From Brachycybe producta (Eukaryota; Arthropoda; Diplopoda; Playtdesmida; Andrognathidae): a stretch of DNA of 64,000 nucleotides. Of this stretch, positions 33,701 through 47,300 are shown piece by piece (within the stretch, counting starts at the first letter, position 1; each line of letters opens with the position of its first letter). The notes below the pieces were generated by a model. That model saw nothing but the letters and a program-made list of their open reading frames with translations. It searched no databases and was not told the DNA's origin. Location: positions 82,501-146,500 of the forward strand of contig JAUPFP010000098.1 in assembly GCA_036925085.1 (NCBI GenBank). The letters are read 5' to 3'. The translations under genes and the position numbers were made by a program.

Positions 33701-36700
33701 ATACAAAGGTACTCATACAACTACTAACACCAACAACTACTAATATTTAATCACTTCTAATTAATTGTGTTTCTCATACCTAGTGGAACGTTCGAAATCT
33801 ACGTGATCCTAAACGACAATGAAAAGAAGTTGGTCGGTAAATACGAAAATCGAGGAAGTTTTGGAGAATTAGCATTGTTATACAACATGCCAAGAGCGGC
33901 CACAATTCAGGCCATGACGGATGGATCTCTTTGGGCGTTGGTCAGTATCTGGTCACTGGGGTCAAGTTCTTAATGATTATTATGTGGCGGTAGTACTAAA
34001 CTCATGAAGTTTGCATAAGAAGTTTCATGTAAAAGTTAATGACTAATAAGTTTAGCATTAGCTTTGACTTTAAAATGGTAAAAAAAAAAACATACGATCC
34101 TCAAATCTAAAAGCGGATTTACATTAGAGAACAAAATGTGAAGTAATGCATTGTACAACGCCATATCATTCAGCGCATAATGGACTACAATATTTTCTGG
34201 CAGTGTTGAAAAAAGGATAGTTCTGTTCTACTTTTGTTGTACCGAGAATGTCGTAGCCAAGGAGAAGCTATTGGTTTGGCATTGTTCTTCTAGGTACACA
34301 TATAACTACTTGCTGAACACGTTATATAATACAAATAAAACAAGTAAAACCACAAACTCGCGGTAGACCTAGAGGTCAACCTGGCCTCCAGCAAAAATGT
34401 CGTCTCGTCTGTAGTTTACAACCAACTGCCCTGATTAAATGTCCGACCTGACCATTTAATACCTCTGGGCAACTCCACCTAGAGGGGGACAGTGGTCACC
34501 TCTGACCTCTTATTCATTGAACCCAATGGTGAGAGGTCTGGTGGCACCAATATGGCGTCCACCTGGCTGATTACTACAAGCTGCCTGGCAGACAAAAATC
34601 AGGAATTCGTCTGCTCCTTCAAAACCAAAGGAAGCCAGACCAGGTTGTCACAACAACACTATGTGGCACACCACACTGTGCAACGTGTGTTATACAATGC
34701 ACTACTACATTAATGTTGTAGACCTATAATGTAAACACAAATTAAAGTTGACAAATTGAGCCAGACTCAAATTGTAGTACAATGTGTTGCATAACATGTG
34801 TGTAACACACAAAAACACTTAAAAGTTTAAACTGCATACTCACATTCTGTGGCTTTGAAGTTAAGCCTTGCATTACTTTTTGCAGCTTTTCAAATTATTG
34901 CATATAGGGTTGCCAGTATTCACATCGTTTTTTGTCAACGATCATTGGGTAATTGCCATGAGCAACTTAAAATTGTTGCTTATAACGTGCTGATTCGACC
35001 CCATCTTTAGTATTGCTGCAGTTTGTGAAATCCCCAACCTAGAGTGTTAACTCATTCAGTGGAAATGGTACAGCATAGGGCAGTGCGATTTGTCTATGAC
35101 AGATATGTTTACGAATAGTGTTACTGAAATGCTGGTGGGGCTTCATTTGAATAGTTTAGCTCATCGTAGATCAGAAATTAGTAGGATTCTTTCTTTTCTG
35201 CCCGTGGGCAGTATTCTTTTATTGTCTTTGGGTATGCGAAGCGGTTATTGACTGCTTGCACACATGCTGCCGGTGGAGGCACTGTCGTCATAGTGTTGAC
35301 ATCATAGTGTTGACATCATAGCGTTGAAAGCATGGTGTTTGACCACCCGGTAGCCATGGACGGAGTTTGGACGGATAAAAGCTGTTTTTTGACGGTTCTG
35401 GCCGTGAAAACATTTTTGGGGATAGTTTTTACTGTGATCCACGATGTATTAGAGGTCAGAAAGTGTTTTCACATGGTGAACATCCATGGAAACCACTCCC
35501 CATTCAACCTGATCAAAGGGTACGGGAAATTGACTGTCCAAATGTGAGTTTGGCCGGTTCCAACTGTGCGACTCACGTGAGGGGCGGTTTTTACCATGAG
35601 TCACAGGTTTTGCACAGTTGGAACGGAATTTCGCCCAAATTTAACCAAAATGTGTGGCGTTTGGACGGGCCAAATTTGTTTTTGGCCGGTTGCGACCATG
35701 CGATCACTATTGGGGATGGCTACGGTCATGTACTGCAGTGCTTGCCTGGCCGGAAAGTGATTTTTTACTGTAAGAGTCCGTGTAAATCACTTCTTACCAT
35801 GGTGAGAAATTTTCTTAGTGTTTTTTGGTTTGCTCCATGTAGCCACAGCAGAGAATTAGGATATTGGCAGTGGGAGTGGCAGTTCTTCCTCCTCCCTCAG
35901 TTTCTTGCATCTTAGTGATGCAGGACTGTTGGAGTCGGATCCTGAGTGCTCCCCGGATCCTTTGGGGCATTCCATAAAAGACCTTGTCGACGGATGGCCT
36001 TGGGTCCACTGTTGGCAGGGTCTGCATTGGTGGCTCCGGCATCCCCACAAACTCCATTATATTTTGGGTCTGTGTGGGAACGATTGACACCAACTCCCAC
36101 CGTAGAATCACCGAGGGTGACCATTAAGTTGGGAGCCATGGAGATTCCTGCAGTTGGTGAGCCAGTGGGGTCTAGCACACCCGTCGGAGAAGAGGCCACC
36201 AGTTTGGCAGCCACCTCACCGACAAAGCTCGGTACTCCGGCGGACCAAAGCTGGCTAGAGTTGGCTAGCCTGGCTAGCCTCTCCCTTCAGACTCTGAAAA
36301 GTTGTCTGAAGGAAAAGCCTCCCTGGGTAAATGGTCTATGACTGGATCCTGGGAGGGTACTCCCACCACTCAAGGGAGTCCTTTAGAAACTGACCCTTCG
36401 GGGAGACTGAAGAGGACACACTTGATCGGCTTGACGAAAGTCGCAACTATCAAACGCAATCAGGGGGTTTCCTGATGGCGGATGGGAAACGCTACTACAT
36501 TGGGGAGTTCCAAACCCAGCAGTACCGTAAGGACAGATCAAAATCCAAAAAGAAGTCCGGTGCTGCTAGGAACACTGCCAAAATGAAAGCTATGGTGGAG
36601 AGGGAGTCTTAGCTAAAGGCGAAGCAAGCTGCCATGGCAAAGTTTATGCCGGCAGTGGGTCTTCTCCCTGAGACTCTGGCTCATCCTGAGGAGGTTCTAG

Positions 36701-39700
36701 TTGCTGCCTGGCCCATCAACCCTCCACCTGTCTTGGTTCACTCATGGTGGTGGCGGGCTGTTCAGGTTGGCAGTCAGGAACTCCCAAGAGGGAACAAAGG
36801 GCAGAAAAGAAGGCCAATCAGCCTTCTCTTTCCACTCCTAGGAAGAGCACTCCCACTAGTGGTGGCAGTGGTCAGGGACAGAAATGTCCCCACCCCTTCA
36901 CCCCACCAGTGGCTAGTAATCCGGTGGGGAAAAAGGCCAAGACCTCTCATGGGGGTCCGGCCGGCTTCCGCAAAGGAAAATGGAGCCTGAAGGACCACTT
37001 GTGGTACCACCAGGCTCAAGCAGCAAGATGTAAGGCCAAGAAGGCCACACGCCAACGGAAGTTCAAGCTCCAGGCTGCTCAGTTTCCGCCCCTGTGGGAA
37101 GTTGATGCCCGGAATCCACTTGTTACAGGGGAACCTCCTGTCAGGTATGGTGTCACTCCAGTCCGAGTGCCACCACTGCTGCTGGCCAACAGCATATTGC
37201 CCAGAGGGGGCGATACAAACTGCCAAGGCACATACCCAGGGTATGGCAGTTAAACTTGTTGGTGGCAAGGGTCAGCCAACTTTTACACCAGGGAAGAGGA
37301 AAGATCTTCCCTGGGATGAAAAAGGGCAATTCGTGGCAACACAACCACCCTCAACCGTCGGATCGGCTACGGGAGCCAGTTCAAAGGCCAGTACATCTTC
37401 GGCTGGAAAGCCTGAGGCTAGCAAGTCCGGTCATACAAAGGGGGCTAACCACCCTCTTAAGTCTGACCAGCCGGGTAAGGCTTCGAGCTCAGGTGCGTCC
37501 AGCTCAAAGCACGGTAAACCTTCCCACGAGAAGAAAAAGAAAAAGGACAAGAAAACGTCCTGGCATGGGAAGAACGGAGGTCCAGGACCTTCTGGTCAGA
37601 AGTCCCAGGGAACAACTGCTAGAAAGGTGAGGAGAAAGGAGTCCCAACACGGTGCGACCGTGTCGGCCGGGAACCAGACGGAAGACAGCCATCAGGTATT
37701 GATGGGGTGGACGGATGGAAGGTCCATGGAAGACGTTCTTGGCATGCCTCCTTCCTCTCCACAAGTGATTGCAGTACTGAACCTGTTGGTTCGGTCAGTA
37801 GGAACTCTCCACCGGGTCAGCTCGCCTTTACCTAGAAGCGAGGGCAGCCTGGTGGAGGCCAGTAATATTCCGACCAAACGTGGTCCCGTGCCTTCCATAG
37901 GAAGGACACCCTTCTCTCCGGATCATGACGATGATTTTTTGCAACCCTAGGACCGGAAGAGGATGCCAGGTCTCCCCAGCCCAAGGGTGAGGGTCGACGC
38001 TTTGGTGCAGAGCCTCTGTATTCAGAGGGAGAGGTCTTTCTGAATAACCGGCTTGGTCTGTGGCAAGACCAGCCAGGAATGGAGCGGTGCCAATACCACG
38101 GGTACTATTGCCTGGGAGAGCCACTCACAGCTCCATGGGTGCCATCATTGCCATCATTTGCCATGCATTATGTGCTGGCATTTAGTAATAGAAATTATCC
38201 TGTGTTGCTGATCGTCAACCCGGTGAAGAGGTGCTATGCTATTTTGGATGTGGTGGGGACCGGAACTGGACTAGTGCGCCTAGTCCAACTCACAGCACCA
38301 TATGTCCAGTGCCTTCTTGGCTGCAATTAGAAGAGTGGTTGGGGAATTTGTGACAACCACTAAGAGTGGCTGCAGCTTGCCACTCTTGCCATCGATGAAT
38401 TCCGACGGCAGGAGGGGGCGAGGCTCAGGAGGACTAACTTCGACATTGGAATCAGGTGGCAAAACACCCGGATGTGCCTATGTTGGGTACGTCAGTGGAT
38501 GTCGGAGTGGATGGGCACTCCGGTGGTTCCACCACCGACGAAATCAGTCTGAAACTGAGCGGGGTTCACAGGAGCAATCCTTGCTGGCTCGACTGACCTG
38601 ATCCCGGGGCAGATCAGGGAAGTTGAGAGGATTGTGACAACCCAGTTTTGCTCCTTTTATTAGGAGCAGACTGAATCCTGGTGTCGTCTGCTAGGCGCCT
38701 AAGTAGGCTGCCCGGCAGATAACAGATAGTCCAGCAAGGGGTCACTGTCCTCCCCCAGGTGGATGTACCTGGGGGGTATACAATGGCAGGCGCCATTATA
38801 TTCACGGCAGTGTGTTGTTGACCTGAAGCAGGAGAGGATGTAAGTTTGCTGCTTGTGGCCAAGATGGCCACCTTTTCATCATTCCTTTGTTTGCTGCGGA
38901 ATCATCTTTTGTGTTTATTCTGGTCAAATAAATTACCTTTTATTTCTTTTACCTGCACACTGTGTCCGTGTCATTTTATCTGGGGAAGTAACCATGGGGC
39001 GGGTGGAATTTCCGGTGGGGATCACACCGGGCCATCACTGTCCTGTTTTCCGTCGTTTCGGACGGTACTTCGCGTCGGCATCCACGGTGAGATCCATCGG
39101 GGATTCACTGTGGGCTCCTCGACTTGTTCGGCAGAAAGTCTCCGTCAACTTGCGGCTAGGACGACTCTCGACCGTTGTAACCCAGGGACACGGGCGGACA
39201 AGAGAAGGCTAGCCAGCACTAGGATCCTGTCCCCCAAGGGAGTCAGGAATCTGGTAAGACAGGGTAGTTTTGCCGGGGTATTGCAACGGACCCAAAGTGA
39301 ATATGCAGTTTAACCTTAACATAGCAGCCACACACACTAACATTCAAACTTGTATTCCTATTGGTTGCAACGACTGCTGCAAGACAAAAAAATCACTCAG
39401 TCACAGCACACAGTTGCATCATTATGTTGCAAGTAATGTGTGCATGATGTTGCACTACACTTTACATACGTATATTGAGTAACGCGACCCCGGCTTTAAT
39501 AATTATTAAATCAAATTAAAATGTTTTATGTAAATAGGATCGTCAAACATTCAGACGAATCCTCTTAAAGAATGCATTTAAAAAACGTAAAATGTATGAG
39601 GCCCTTTTAGAGAAAGTACCAATGCTTCAACAGTTGGAGGTAAGAGCCTGTCTGAGAGGGTATATTTAAAATATTGCAATTTTAACTGAATGAATATAAT

Positions 39701-42700
39701 TTTAGGCATATGAAAGGATGAACCTAGCAGATGCTCTCTATCCGAGAACATTCGAAGATGGTCAACTAATCATAAAACAGGTAACAACTCCACAGAGAAC
39801 ATTATATATATTGTACAGTGAATTTCACTGAGGAGTAAATAATGGGCGCATTCAGAAACCAAAGAAAAAGCTATTATCTATAACGAAGCTAGAAAAGAAG
39901 TGTCTGGGAGCAACGTGAGAGTGGGGCATCTGTGAATATAAATGTGTGTTCCTGTTGGGACGATTCTGTCTGAAACGATTTGCAACCTTGATGAGGTCAA
40001 GGGTTGGACGTGTAGGCTAGCAGTGACGTGGAAGTAGCAAATTTTATTCTCTTTTCATACGGTTAAAGAGGCCATTAACTCCAGAAATTTCTTCTCAAAA
40101 TATTGTCAAAAATTATTCAACGATTACCAAAACTATTTTTAAATTTTATAATGTCATTAACATAATTTAAAAATTAAAAATCAGTCGACTTGATATAAAT
40201 GAACTTTATCAGATAGATGCACCACCAAACAACAGACATTGGCAACCAGTGGCGTAGCCAGGATTTTTGGAATGGGGGGTCCAAAATTTTTCTTCAGAAT
40301 AAAGCAAGTTGCCCACTATGACGTGCAGTGCCGCGCCATGCCATATAGAAGAACTTTCCATTGTATACATCATATGAAATCAAATGGTGCAACGTTCGCT
40401 ATAAGGCTGCATGCTGTAACATGCAACACTGGCTTGCAAAACTTTTATGCCATAAGTCTCAAGGAGAACCGAAAACTGTTTCTTTTCGTCACGGCAAAAG
40501 AAACGGCACACAGCAGTGCGCCTGTGTGTGTGTGTGGGGGGGGGGGTTGACAGGAAGGAACCAGGGGAAAAGCGCGCTCACGTGACATTCAGACATCGCT
40601 CAGGTGTTTTCGTTTGCCAGCATACTTGTTATATGTATATTATATGTTACAACACGTTTTCATTTGTATTGTGAAGTGTGAGCGTTTAAGTTGTCTTCAA
40701 TAAGTGGCGAAGTCATGGTAGCACGTACACTTTTGAATAGGCTGAGTCTTGGATAGAATATTCGTTCCACAAAGCGGTTCGGGGTGGCGCGGCACTGCAC
40801 GCCATAGTGTGCGACTAGCTTAAAAGTCGCTTAGTTGAGCATGTAGATAAAAAATTTTAGGAGGGGGGAATGGAAGGTTGTATTAATTTGAATATGAATA
40901 GGGAATACTTATATTTCATTAAGGAATTCTGGAAATGTGAGGTGCCAACCTTTGCCACAAAAATGGTGGTGGGGAGAGAGACTTTTGTTTTTGAAAATTT
41001 AAAATGGCATCGTTTGTTGACTCAGGAAAAGTCACTTCATTTTCAAGTTTTATGGTTTTAATGACTTATTTTAAATTTTAAAAATCGTTTTTGTAATCGT
41101 TGGGTAAGTCTTGAGAATATTTTGAAAATATATTTCTGGAGGTAATGATCTCTTTTAACATTATTTAGACTGCTCATATATAATTTTCTATGTTTATTTT
41201 CTTTGGATGTTTAGGTCCCCAACGGCCAGTTTAAACGGTCATTTGTTTATACTTTTTTGTTGAATCCACACGTCACTGCTAGCCTCCAACTCAAATTCTT
41301 GGGGCCATGACAACCATAGTTGCAATCATCCCGACAGGATACAGCCTAAAAATCATGACCTCTCCATCTTAGACCACCTCAGCCAAATATTTTTACAATT
41401 TTTGGCGGTTTTCCTGTAAAATTCGGCGGAATTAGTTAGACTTAGCCGCATTTTTGCAGCGGCGTTCGGCTGGGCTAAAATTCGGCGGATATTCGGCTGA
41501 TTTGTGGCTTCAAGTTCCAACAAAAATAAATAAAAACCTTAATAAATAAAGTAACTTCATTTATTAGGACACTGGACTAAATTCTAATTTTTAAGTTACA
41601 ATAATTGAAAATTATTGTGAATAAAAGAAATCCTGTTTAGTTTCTCAGGTCCCAACAAGGAATGAGGGCCATTGTATAAAAGTAAAGTTATGGAGAACAT
41701 AATCTCAACTGTAACTGACCCCAGAGAACATTCCCAAATATAATGCTGCAATTTTATTAAATATGAAACTTGTTTCGGCTAAGTTGAAATTATTTTCAGC
41801 TGCAGGATAATCGCTAGCCATAAACTTATTCGGCAAATTTTGGCTGCACGAAAAATCTACTCCAACTACTCAGTACGGTCAGTATGGTTTGGATGATGAG
41901 GTGCATGAATGGGTGGTATTCTATTTTGAGTGATAGGAAACTAAAAAGATGTTATATTTGGAACTGAATCTGATTGGATAAAAGTTACATTAGGGGTTTC
42001 CCAAGGTAGTGTATTGGGCCACTTATTGTTTCCTTTATTAATCAATGACCAGAGCATTCATGTTAGCAGTAACTACCAGCTATTTGCCAATGCAGCGTTA
42101 GGGAAGATACTTTTAAATGTATTTTAAATAAAATACAAAATACAAAGTTTTACTTTTATTTAAAATACAAAACACTTTTAAAAAAGTATTTAAGATGCAA
42201 AATACTTTTAAAAAAAAGCATTTAAAATACTAAAATATTTACTTCGTCTTATATGTCTTGAGTAGTAATAACTGTTGGAAGCATTTGTCACTTAATCTAT
42301 TCCTTCTTGGAATTACTGTCAAAGCTGTATTTGAGATCGAACAACCTTTTAGCAGAGGGTTTCGCAGTGTACCGTAGAGACAGGGTTGGTCATTCTAGGG
42401 GTGGGGTTTTCGTAGCTATTTCACAAGTATTTCATAGTTGCAGTGAAACAAGTTCTGAAACAGACTGTGAAATAGTATGTTGTAGTTTAAGGCTAAAGAA
42501 TGGTAAAAAGGTGTTTTTATATTCTTTCTATCGGCCACGGGATCCTCCATAGTAGATATCACTAGTGTAAGAACTTCTTTGGACACTCTTCATCGTAATT
42601 TTTTTTTTAATTTGAATTTGAATTTGAAAAATTACTCTGCAAGCAGCCATAAAGGCCTATGGCAGAGGGACAAGAGTCCAAGTGCTGCATAGAAAATGCA

Positions 42701-44267
42701 GTGTCAAAACCAGAAAATATAAAACACCATTGATATAAACCCAACAACAATTTCAATATTTTTTTAATGCTGCAAATATATGCATTGTTAAAACAAAACA
42801 AAGTTATGACTCCCATAAAATACATTTTTTCACAACAAAATCCCCAAGGAAGCAAGTTCCATTGTCGAATCGCACTAGAGACAAATGACTAGTAGTAAGA
42901 ATCTGTGTATAATGCCCTGCAAAGTTTACTTGAAGTAGGTTTAGGGCAAGAGCCTTCTAGTATTCGATTAAAGATATCAAGACTAAAATCTGAACGTCTT
43001 GCAAGTAAACTATCCCAACCAAGCTCTGAAAGTATTTTAGTTACACTGTCAGCATATCCATATTTACCACAAACAAACCTAGCAGCCCTGCGTTGAAACA
43101 CTTCTATGGAGTGAGCTAAGTCTGCAGTGTGGAGATTCCACTTCGAGCTGCAGTATTCCAGATGGGGATGTCCTAATGATTGATATGTTATACATTTTAC
43201 CTCCCTGGGATACCTTCTTAGAATGCATTGACTAAACCTTAGCATCTGCATAGACTTGGAAATAATCTGTTCAACATGGAGCTTCCAAGAAAGTTTAGCT
43301 GTAATCCTTACCCCCAAATATTTATAAGAATCTGTTATTAAGTGGAATGGCCCTTAATCTATATGGAAATATTATTGGATTCCTTCCCCTAGCTACCTTC
43401 ATTACACAACATTTTTCTTATTAAGTTGGAGTTGCGATTTAGAACACCATGCTCAAGTCACTATCAATAATATGGCAATCATTATTAGAGGTAACCTCAC
43501 GATAAATTATTGTATCATCTGCAAATAGCCGGCAATTGCTGCTAACTTGACTGCTGAGGTCATTGATATATAAAAGAAACAGAAGCGGACCCAACACACT
43601 ACCCTGAGGAACCCCTGATGTAACCCCTATCCAGTCAAATTCAGACCCACCTGCAACAACCCTTTGTTTCCTATCACTCAAAAAAGAATGCACCCATTTA
43701 TACACCTGTTCCCCGAATCCATACCCACCAATTTTTGTCATTAGTTTTGAGTGAGAAACTGTGTCAAATGCCTTGTCAAAAACCAAATCTACCTGACTGC
43801 CTTTGTCTAAAATTTTCTGAAGGTCATCAACTAAAAGAATAAGCTGGGTTTCACATGAATGCCCCCTAAAAACCCATGCTGGTTATCACACAAAAGATTG
43901 TTTTCCATAAGAAAATTCATTGAGGAGGAATATATATGTTCAAGGTCCTTGCAAACTATCGAGGTTAAAGACACGGGTCTGTAATTAGTTACCTGAGACT
44001 TGTGTCCTGATTTAAAAATTGGACTAACGTTAGCTAATTTCCACATATCTGGTACAATACCTTTATCTAAACTGTTGAAAAATTAACTAAAGGTATGGAC
44101 CCAACTCTTGTGCAGGATTTTTTAAAATGATAGCATACATCCCATCTGGACCACAGGTTTAATTTGAGTCTAATTTTAGAAGTTGCTTGACTATCCCATC
44201 TGCAGTTATTACAATTTGATCCATACAAAGAGATGTTGAAAGAAAACCCTCATGTGGTATGTCATAT

Positions 44268-44316
<49 letters not shown>

Positions 44317-47300
44317 TTATAAAGTAATTTCAAACTACAAATACAATATTTAATGAATGTATTTCAAATACAAGTACTACGTACAGGAGGTGACTTCTGT
44401 TGATGATTGTCATGGAAGCATGGTGTGCTAAATGGCAGCTTTCGACTTAATAAAAAGTGTAAAATGAGGAATCCAATAGATTTCACATATACAATAGAGT
44501 CCTATTAGAGTTCCTATTATGGGGCTTTTAATTTTCGAACAATGCATTACCAGTCAGCTGCACCAGAACACATTTCAATTGTTATTGGGTTTATATTTTT
44601 AGTTTTTACAATGCATTTTGCATTTTGGACTTTGGACTTTTGTCCTTCTGCCACAGGCCTTCTTGGCTGCTTGCAAAGTAATGTTTCAAATTCAAATAAT
44701 GTCCATCTACGACATGTTATGTTTGAACCAATGATCTCCTCATGTAAAGCTTCCTTTAGCCTCATATTGAGAAGAAAATGGCAAAATCACTAACATCCGG
44801 AAATTCTTTTCTTTAAAAGAAATTGTCTAAGAGGTGCCTTTTAATCAATAATCTAGATCTTAGGTAGGATACCTTTTTAAATGTAGCCCACATCAATAAC
44901 AAATCAATCACAGTGAAATCAAGAAGAAATGACAGAAATATTTTTTTCCAGTTAGAATTAATATTTTTTATTAGAAATTTGACATATTTGTTTGTTAGAT
45001 AAGTTGCAGAATTATGAAATCATGCTGTAACGTTCTATCGAGGATAATAACCAATTGCCCCATGTGCTAATTCGCCCCTTCAAAAAGTCTTTAGATTCCG
45101 ATTGCGCCCAAATACTTGAGACCATCATCATCTTATTTGTGTTGTTGTGATAATTAGGGTGATGCTGCTGATGGAATGTACTTTGTCGAAGAAGGAATTG
45201 TAGTGTGTTCCATTTTAGGAGAGGTGAGATCCTCTTCAAAGTGGAGCCTATGTCTGCATGCCATTGCCTGCTCTAGTGTATAATATTTATTTTTAATTAC
45301 CAGTATCATTTACGTTTTAGTAAATTAGTATTTTGTTGCTTAACATTTAGTAAATTTCGCATAATAATTGACAAATTTTGGCATTATCAAATTAGTAAAA
45401 GGTTTTAACTTTAAAATACAAATTAAAAGTCAAATAAGCAACAATTCTTAGAAATTTTATTACTAATTAAAATGCAAATGTTTTGCAGAAAGAATCATTC
45501 GAGAGAGAAATATCCAGAATAAACAAAGGAGGCTATTTTGGAGGTAGGTGTCGCATTAATGATATAAAAACTCAAAAGAAAAATTGCATTAAGACTATAT
45601 TCGGTTATGTTAATAAAAAAATCACTAGTTCCCATTTGCACCAACTGGGGTGTCTAGACTTAAGTCGATAAGGCCCATGTTAAGTGAAAAATTACAAAAA
45701 TACAAAATTTATACTGTTCTTATTGCTATGCTAAAATAACCCCCAACCGTTCAAAGTGCAATATGCACAATAAAGTATATTTAATAATGTGAAATTTCAA
45801 GATTTTAATTTTAAAGTTTTATTCTATTTTTTAAAATTGTGTGAATATCTTGTTTTTTATCAATCATGTTAAATCCCATAGGCTAAAAATACGCCCCCAC
45901 AAAAAGGACGTAAACTTTTTTGATAAGTGGTTTATAAAAATAAATCTTTTTTTTTAAATGTTCACTAATATGTCTACTTTAGTGTGATGTTTTTATTTTT
46001 TTAAATTCCATTTAGTTATTAATTAATTAATTTTTTAATAATTTGTAATGTTTATTTTTGTACATGTGATGGCATGCATATGACCGTACATTGCGTGCAA
46101 ACTAGGTATAAATAAAATAATTTATGACCATAAAATGTCACTTTTGGAAAATAGCTTTTTTGTTGAGTTAATTCTAGGTGGGTGAATTGCAAGGTGGTGG
46201 ATTGTCTGGAGCACCTTTTTAGAGATGTTTTTATTGCTTTTCAAAAGTGACATTTATGTATATATAGAAAGAAAAGCCACAACTACAGAGTTAGATAATT
46301 ATTTTGTTCAGGGCTGTTAAGAGTGGGCCAGGCAGTGAGAAAACAATTCTGTCCTTTTTTGTTATCAACATTGTTATCATGTTTTATTATACATATGTGT
46401 ATATATGTGTACATATACAACACATGTGTGCATGTGCATAAATGTGTACACATATATGCATGTGTGTACATATGCATGCACGTGTATGCATGTGTGTACA
46501 TATGCATGCATGTGTGCACATGCATGCAGGTTTGCACATGCATGCAGGTTTGCACATGTGCATAAACATGCGTACATGTGCATACATGTGGGTGCACATG
46601 TATCATATACTTTGATTTTTCTGAATATAATTTATATTAAAAACTAGAAATTGCATTTCTAGTTTGTAATTTATTTTATGTTGAGAAAAATCAAACTCCT
46701 TTTTTCAAATTTAATTTCCTCTTGAGACTTTTTAAACCAAAAGGTAATGTCTTTACTTTTTTCCCCTTTCACTCTTTTTGGCACTGACTCAAATTTTTTT
46801 AATAAGGTTTCTTGTCAAAAAGATTTACTGTCAGAAACACATTTTTTGGCAAATTTGTCTAGACAATTCTTTTTGACAGAAATTGCCGCCATAGGTAAAA
46901 AAAACAATAACTGTGCCATCTAACGATTTTTTTAGAAACACACACACACTAGTTTCTTAAGGGTGGAACACACGCACATGCGTACAGAGCCCTATAAAGG
47001 ACATGCGAGATTTTTTTTTAAATTGCGACATTTCCACTTTTTCCAGACTCAACATTTCCACTTTTTTAAGTCTCGAAGTTTCGACTCATTCGGCCAAGTT
47101 AATTATGGCTTGTTGTACGCGCCATACTCTAATAATGAAATTATTGCAAACACCCTCTTATAGCAGAGCCATTCTACACTAATTCAAGCAAAATTTCAAT
47201 TTTTGTTGCTTGATCATCACAGATGTTAATGTAAAAATCACAACACAACTAGAACATAAAAAATACTCTAACTTTTTTGTTTTTAAATAGGACCATAATT

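Larger units (their letters stand above)
33941..39537 (+). other. PKA-RII intron, 5.6 kb, with LTR family S
   Basis: It contains an LTR fragment S1 (about 34370-34652), a LINE scrap (34960-35230), an S-type gag-like region (about 35900-38632) and an LTR S2 (38633 to about 39000) with leader. The stretch 33941-34369 has no recognised feature; 39300-39500 has CACAC/GTTGCA-rich sequence of unknown origin. Confidence 0.65.
39781..45157 (+). other. PKA-RII intron, 5.4 kb, repeats and LINE pieces
   Basis: It holds family C copy C3 with a nested hAT element M2, TTCGGC-motif sequence (about 41365-41860), two plus-strand LINE scraps (41875-42110 and 42307-42552), an AT-rich ATTTTAAATACAAAATAC repeat (42108-42250), a minus-strand LINE (42600-44210), an AT microsatellite (44262-44312) and a plus-strand LINE tail (44590-44700). 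44880-45157 has nothing recognisable. Confidence 0.7.

Noticed and set aside
37102..37950. 282-codon frame as a host gene
   Set aside because: It matches degraded gag-like sequence at two other loci and sits beside an LTR with a polyadenylation signal inside a PKA intron, so I treat it as retroelement.
46283..46647. Cysteine/histidine-rich frames ([10 protein letters not shown] type) as a metal-binding protein
   Set aside because: Alternating TGCATG composition leaves frames open on both strands; no start, splice or domain support.
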